This document shows positions 8,348-12,575 of a DNA stretch of 12,575 bases, one piece after another; the first letter of the stretch is position 1, and every line of letters starts with the position of its first letter. The notes beneath the pieces are model-generated. The model worked only from the letters and a program-made list of their open reading frames with translations. It was not told where the DNA came from and made no database searches. The position numbers were made by a program, and so were the translations under genes. Location: NCBI GenBank assembly GCA_036940085.1, contig JALLBK010000760.1:1-12575 (forward strand), written 5' to 3'. The stretch comes from Discostella pseudostelligera (taxonomy: Eukaryota; Bacillariophyta; Thalassiosirophyceae; Thalassiosirales; Thalassiosiraceae).

Positions 8348-8350
8348 ATC

Positions 8351-9223
8351 ATGGGTTCCATCTTCGGCAAAGAATCGGTAAAAGAACCACCCCACGAAGT
8401 CCTCTTCCGTCGCACCACTGGTAATGATGATGTCGCAGTAGTAGCAACACCCTACGAATTACGCAAATATGCCACCCGCTATGCCGCCTGCGTTGAATAC
8501 AATGGCACAACCAGTAATGGATTTCAGTTATTGGCAAAGTATATTGGTGTGTTTGGTACACCTCAAAATGAGGGAAAGACGAATATTGCCATGACGGCAC
8601 CGGTGGTCATGGAAGATTCTAGTACTCATGAAGGTGGTCTTCCTACACCAATTGCCATGACCGCACCAGTAGTCATGGAAAATAATTCCACCTCCAACAT
8701 GAAGAAAATGATGTTCATGCTTCCCGAAGAATACAACGATCTCTCCCAAATTCCCACCCCGACCAATCCAGCTGTGCAAATCCTACAACTCCCAAGCGAA
8801 ATTGGTGCAGTCCATCGATACAATGGGAAATACAATTCTGCCATCAATGAAGAGAAAGCTCAGCACTTGGGGAGACAGCTCCATTCCGACTTGGGGTTGT
8901 CGGATGGAGTAATGGATGTGAATGAGGAGTATGTTAGTGAACATTATCAATTTTGGGGGTATAATCCACCATTTACTCTACCATATTTTAGACGAAATGA
9001 AGTTTGGATTCCATTACGGGAGGATCATGTGAGGATATTGACGGAGAGGTTTCCTTCGGCGGTTCAACATGGCGGTGGAACGACGATGGGTGGTGGAAGT
9101 ACAGCGAACAAGACGATGAGCAAAACTACCATGATCAGTTTGGGATTGTGTGGATTGGTAGTGAGTGCGTATGCGGCGGGAGTTGTGTTGAATAGGTCGA
9201 GAGCACAGTATCGCCGATTGTAA
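8351..9223 (+). CDS. SOUL heme-binding family protein with C-terminal membrane anchor
   Basis: This is a single-exon frame of 290 residues. The ATG at 8351 is the first ATG in frame and begins MGSIFGKES; longer readings would need a TTG start. Residues about 25-240 match the SOUL/HBP family: YELRKYATRYAA, the hallmark IAMTAPVVME, MFMLPEEY, PTPTNPAVQI and a C-terminal NEVWIPL. Family members bind heme or tetrapyrroles and serve in heme handling or, in algae, around chloroplast eyespot or plastoglobule structures. The hallmark IAMTAPVVME occurs twice, 22 residues apart. After a Gly/Thr-rich linker, residues about 262-283 form one hydrophobic segment followed by Arg-rich residues, suggesting a tail anchor. 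Gly2 with a small residue at position 6 would allow N-myristoylation, though this is only a possibility. The compartment is not clear. Family assignment is firm. Confidence 0.94.
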   Translation: MGSIFGKESVKEPPHEVLFRRTTGNDDVAVVATPYELRKYATRYAACVEYNGTTSNGFQLLAKYIGVFGTPQNEGKTNIAMTAPVVMEDSSTHEGGLPTPIAMTAPVVMENNSTSNMKKMMFMLPEEYNDLSQIPTPTNPAVQILQLPSEIGAVHRYNGKYNSAINEEKAQHLGRQLHSDLGLSDGVMDVNEEYVSEHYQFWGYNPPFTLPYFRRNEVWIPLREDHVRILTERFPSAVQHGGGTTMGGGSTANKTMSKTTMISLGLCGLVVSAYAAGVVLNRSRAQYRRL

Positions 9224-9227
9224 TAAA
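9222..9227 (+). terminator. AATAAA hexamer at the SOUL stop codon
   Basis: AATAAA overlaps the TAA stop of the SOUL gene and may help 3' end formation. It is closer to the stop than usual, so this is weak evidence. Confidence 0.3.
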
Positions 9228-9405
9228 AAGAGAGGTAAAAGAGTATTCGTAGGATGCGGACTCGTTAGGATGTGCTTGGTACGATCTTTCATTCAATCTA
9301 AACAAGTTCTTGTACTAAATATTGTTTTATTGATGCATTCTTACCCTGTGTATTTCCAAACACTGATCTCTCTCTCAAGTCTAAACAGGTTGCACTAACT
9401 AAGAT
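9224..9405. other. convergent intergenic region, SOUL and kinase 3' ends
   Basis: These 182 bp lie between two stop codons on opposite strands and contain both 3' untranslated regions. I see only candidate AATAAA hexamers and no gene. Confidence 0.6.
9326..9331 (-). terminator. AATAAA on the minus strand, 3' of the kinase gene
   Basis: TTTATT on the plus strand reads AATAAA on the minus strand, about 75 nt past the kinase stop codon. That is a sensible place for a polyadenylation signal, but algal use of this hexamer is loose. Confidence 0.3.
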
Positions 9406-12400
9406 TCATCTACACTCCTTGTATCCAAACCGTGCCTCCTTACATGCATCAATCAAATCCTCCAATTGATCCCCCTTCAATGGCTTTTGGAAGAATCCAT
9501 CAAAGCCAATTGCATCACATTCATCACGGACATTGGCACTCATTTCACCCGTTAATGCAATAATCGGTAAATCCTTCATATTCAATTCATTACGGATTAG
9601 TTTCGTTGCCTCCATCCCATCCATTATTGGCATACGCAAATCCATTAATACCATATCGAATGATCCACGTAAGGAATCGCGGAGAATGTCTACCGCAGCA
9701 CGACCATTCTCGGCACGTTGTGTGGAGCATTTCATTTTCTTTAGTTGCATCATTAGTAGTCGAGCACCTTTTTGTGATATAGTAACCAAATGGGATGGCA
9801 AGGGTATGATGCGATGAGATTGACGAACTACAAGATTATTTGACCACACGATGCAAAAATTACTCAAAGAGACTCTGGCATGTGCACTTACAAATATCAG
9901 TATCTTCCACGACAAGCACCGAGAATGGCATGGAGGCACGGACACCACATGTCGCTACCGCAAACGCGGCCGGTTCATCGAGGGAACTTTGGGCCGTAAC
10001 AGTCGTCCCATCCTCGGAGGTGGTGGATCCATCCGATGCAAAATGAGGAAAGTTCGGATCTTCAAGATGTGGTAGTTTCGGATGATGATGACGAAGAGTA
10101 CTACCATCCTCCTCGGGTGAAAAGATGGAGAAATTGGGATTGTCTTCCATATTATACTTTCGCTTGATTCCACTCCGTTCCCGCATCTGCTCGGTAGTAG
10201 TTTTAGTATTTGATGATGTAACAATGATGGCGGGTGGATACACATCCTTCTTGAAGATAGTTTCCGTAGTAAGGAGCATGTTGTTGTCGCTCCCAACAGC
10301 AGCTCCATTGTCACTCCCATTATCTTTTTCTTTCGGTGTTGTTGTTGTTGTTGGCAAGGCAAACCAAATTCGTGTCCCCTTCTTGGCATACTGAGAATCA
10401 TGTCGCAAGTCCCCTCCCAGCGAGCGAACGAGATGATAGGATAGTGGCAAGCCAGCACCGACACCATTTTGCTTTAGATCTTTCAACTTTTCTTCCATCT
10501 GAGCCCGAACCTTTTGAATTTCATCGGGGTCGTTCGAGGAGAGTGCCTTGCTGGTGGTGATACGATGAAATGGTGCCGCCGCCGCGTCGAGCATAATGGC
10601 GTTAAAACCCGATCCTTGATCGAGACATGTTCCCGGTGGCAAACCATTGCCATTATCAATGACCTCAAACAAGGTATTCGACTCAGTGGATGTAATTTGA
10701 AGGGTTACTTGTCCACCAGAATCGACCTCACGAAAGGCATTGTCCAGCAAATGCGCCAATACCCTAAGCACGACAGCATAGTCGGTTTGTGTCACCGCTG
10801 GACCACCCTCCCCCACTAGCTTTAGTGCCACAGTAATCCCATCATCACCACCGGTAAACCGTAATGCAGGAAACTGAATCCGCTTCATTGCCTCCAAACC
10901 AACATCCCGCAAATTCACAGCATTCATATTCGTATTCAAGTTGGCACCCTCATGGAATCGAGCAAGATCGGAAACATCCGCTACGATCCGTGTGGTGGTC
11001 ATTACCGTATCGGCAGCTTGTTCGAGTAGTCTACAATTCCGTTCATCTTCATCATCATTGGTCGAAGAGCTGAATTGCATTTGATGTTGGATCGAATCAC
11101 GTACGATGTCGCAGGTTCCTCGGAGGGCATGGAGGGGCCACATGACGTGATGGAGGGTACGGGCTGTGTGTGTGTTTGTCGAGGAAGATATAACCTGATG
11201 AGATGAGGCTGATTATAGAGCGTGAAACAGCAACAATCGAATGACTTACAGAGGAAGCCAACCAGCATCCGCAGAGTCTGCAAAAAGGCAAACACATCAG
11301 GATGGCAACATGTGAGCAAGAAGATTAGACAGTGTGACACAATAGTAGAAGGCATGTGTGCAAATTATTGGTTTCTCCTCACTCACCCTCTCCGTCTCCT
11401 CCAACAATAACTTGGTCCTAGCATCCCTAATCTTCCGTGCGGTATCATCCCGAATAAAACATCGAGTATGCCCAAACGATCCATCTTTATTATACGCCAC
11501 ATTCGAATCGACCAAAAAATGTACCAATCGTCCATCCTTATTCCTAAAACGTATCGGTACATCGGCAATTGAATTCCCCGACCCGAGTTGTAAGAATAAT
11601 TCCAATACCAACTCCTTTTCGTCTGGACAGAAGTTCATGATTGGTTGGCCAATAAATTCTTCGGCAGTGTACCCTAGGACATTGAGCTCGGTTTGATTGG
11701 CCCACAGGATGATGCCCTCACCATTGAGCCAGTGCATGGCAATGGGTGCATTTTGGAAGAAGTCGATTAAGTCAGCGTCACGTGCACTGTGGGAGGAGAG
11801 GAGAGAGAAGAAATGAAAAGAGATCAATGATTGAGTGGTTTAGTGATGACATGGTGCAAACCAACAAAATAACAAACTTGAAATGGCCTGCAGATTTTAT
11901 TGCGTTTGTTGATCTCTCAACTCACCGATCGGACGATTCTGCCTCATTGACCATATCTCCATACAGCATCACCACTGACGATGATGACGATGTTGACGCA
12001 GTTGTTGCACTACTTTCACCACCATTCACCGTATTCCCACTCGAATTTGTAGTAGTATCCAACTGCTGCATCATCCCAACAATTGTCCAATCAAAATATT
12101 TCCGAACTGGCAATCCAGCCTCATTGGAAGCTAGTGTTAACATTTCAACATTACGGATTTTGACAGTCATACCGGCTTTGCCATTTAATTCCATTTTGAT
12201 AGCGGGGGAGGCGGTGGTGAGATAGATGCGGACTTTGTTGATGGCATCACGAAACTTGGATCGATTGGTTTCTTTTTTTGGTGTAGAATACGATGATGAT
12301 GATGATGATGATGAGGTGGAGGGAGGTGTTGGATGAACATCTTCCGAGGCAGCATCGGCAAACTCCCATTCTTTGAATTTGTAGTAGGGCCCCAAGATGG

Positions 12401-12450
12401 ACTCAAATGTGGAGTTGACTGCGATTGGTCGACCGTCTACAGGATCAAGA
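9406..12450 (-). CDS. PAS hybrid histidine kinase with receiver domain, 5'-partial
   Basis: Minus-strand exons in order are 12450-11926, 11786-11387, 11277-11250, 11163-9892 and 9767-9406. All junctions are GT-AG and keep frame, giving 861 residues plus TGA (numbered from the first whole codon). Seen: a divergent PAS-like segment (about 1-125, with RKYFDWTIVGM); a Ser/Thr linker; a clear PAS domain (about 180-300: NAPIAMHWLNGEG, WANQTELNVLGYTAEEFIG, HTRCFIRDDTARK); a DHp helix with H-box-like HHVMWPL (first His 322); an HATPase domain with N-box around Asn459, DNGNG (487-491) and GVGAGLPLS (551-559); a disordered linker; and a receiver domain with VVEDTD, phospho-acceptor Asp784 (MVLMDLRMP), Thr814 and Lys836. 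It should autophosphorylate and pass phosphate to its own receiver in response to a PAS-sensed signal. No transmembrane segment is seen in this part. The first exon opens at acceptor TTATCAG, with an in-frame TGA at 12500-12498 and no ATG between, so the start lies further upstream. Confidence 0.92.
11250..11277 (-). other. 28-nt microexon of the histidine kinase
   Basis: On the minus strand the exon starts after TTTTTGCAG and ends before GTAAGTC, both strong splice sites. It encodes TLRMLVGFL plus the first base of a Ser codon. It is needed because the flanking exons end in phase 0 and start needing two bases, so they cannot join directly. The result, ETER-TLRMLVGFLS-RTLHHVMWPL, makes a sensible coiled helix leading into the H-box. 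Introns are 109 bp (11386-11278) and 86 bp (11249-11164). Confidence 0.88.
12292..12312 (-). repeat. (GAT)7 coding repeat, poly-Ser
   Basis: Seven GAT units on the plus strand are read on the minus strand as TCA serine codons within the first visible kinase exon, inside a loop of the PAS-like segment. Confidence 0.85.
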
Positions 12451-12575
12451 CTGATAATAAACAATTGGTAGCGAGAGAAGTAAAAGAAGATATGGTGTCA
12501 GTCAGTGCTAATGAAAGAGGCTGTGATGCAATTGCAGAGAACGGTATACATTGAATTGAAAGGTGACACTTTCAC
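12451..12575 (-). other. intron (or its 3' part) upstream of the first visible kinase exon
   Basis: Reading the minus strand into the exon, this stretch ends in a pyrimidine-rich segment and TTATCAG acceptor. It contains an in-frame TGA and no usable ATG, so it is not coding. The very edge reads GTGAAAG, which could be the donor, giving a 125-bp intron in line with the others, but the edge cuts off any proof. Confidence 0.6.

Larger units (their letters stand above)
7933..8350. promoter_or_regulatory. shared divergent upstream region of the methyltransferase-like and SOUL genes
   Basis: These 418 bp separate two start codons that point away from each other, so both promoters must lie here. 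From left to right it holds: an 18-bp palindrome flanked by 16-bp imperfect direct repeats (7952-7998), a G-rich TTTTGGCGGGG stretch (8011-8021), three CTGRCGTCAG decamers (8076-8131), and a TCTA microsatellite next to the SOUL start codon. No TATA box can be assigned with confidence. An open frame across 8013-8285 has no family resemblance and I treat it as chance. Confidence 0.65.

Noticed and set aside
8282..8350. N-terminal extension of the SOUL protein that looks like a hydrophobic signal
   Set aside because: It would start at TTG, not ATG, and most of it is the TCTA microsatellite; the ATG at 8351 is the natural start.
12450..12464. Start of the kinase at 12464
   Set aside because: The codon there is TTG; an in-frame TGA lies 36 nt upstream with no ATG between, and a good splice acceptor opens the exon at 12450.
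1..12575. tRNA, rRNA or transposon remnants
   Set aside because: I saw no cloverleaf-like segments, rRNA motifs, terminal repeats, transposase or reverse-transcriptase motifs by eye; a covariance-model or repeat search would be needed to be certain.

Overview
The window looks like nuclear DNA of a small-genome eukaryotic alga, most likely a diatom or related stramenopile. The evidence is short GT-AG introns (77-158 bp), closely packed genes on alternating strands, trinucleotide and hexanucleotide repeats read as amino-acid runs, and the gene types themselves: a P5B ATPase, an algal-type SOUL protein and a PAS hybrid histidine kinase. Nothing marks it as bacterial, organellar or viral. The taxon is inferred from style and gene families, not proven.

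Layout. Positions 1-825 hold no gene I can support; there are two E2F-like motifs near the left end, simple repeats, and a single ambiguous base (752) between two identical 28-bp copies. Positions 826-6166 (+) hold a ten-exon gene for a complete 1458-residue P5B-type P-type ATPase with a signal peptide and a cysteine-rich N-terminal region. Positions 6439-7932 (-) hold an intronless 497-residue protein with an NPPY methyltransferase core between basic and low-complexity tails. Positions 7933-8350 are a shared divergent upstream region with three copies of a CRE-like decamer and a palindrome flanked by direct repeats. Positions 8351-9223 (+) encode a SOUL heme-binding protein with a C-terminal membrane anchor. 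Positions 9406-12450 (-) hold the 3' part (five exons, 861 residues) of a hybrid histidine kinase that continues past the right edge.

The four genes do not form an obvious pathway. They alternate in strand: the ATPase and methyltransferase genes converge, the methyltransferase and SOUL genes diverge, and the SOUL and kinase genes converge. The strongest unusual observations are two microexons that carry or adjoin catalytic motifs: a 19-nt exon encoding the ATPase GDNVLTG motif, and a 28-nt exon just before the kinase H-box. Skipping either shifts the frame to an early stop. Also notable are the cysteine-rich N-terminus of the ATPase, the divergent kinase H-box, an in-frame alternative acceptor inside the receiver domain, and the clustered CRE-like sites. 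Exon borders were set by reading frame, GT/AG sites and family motifs, without transcript data.
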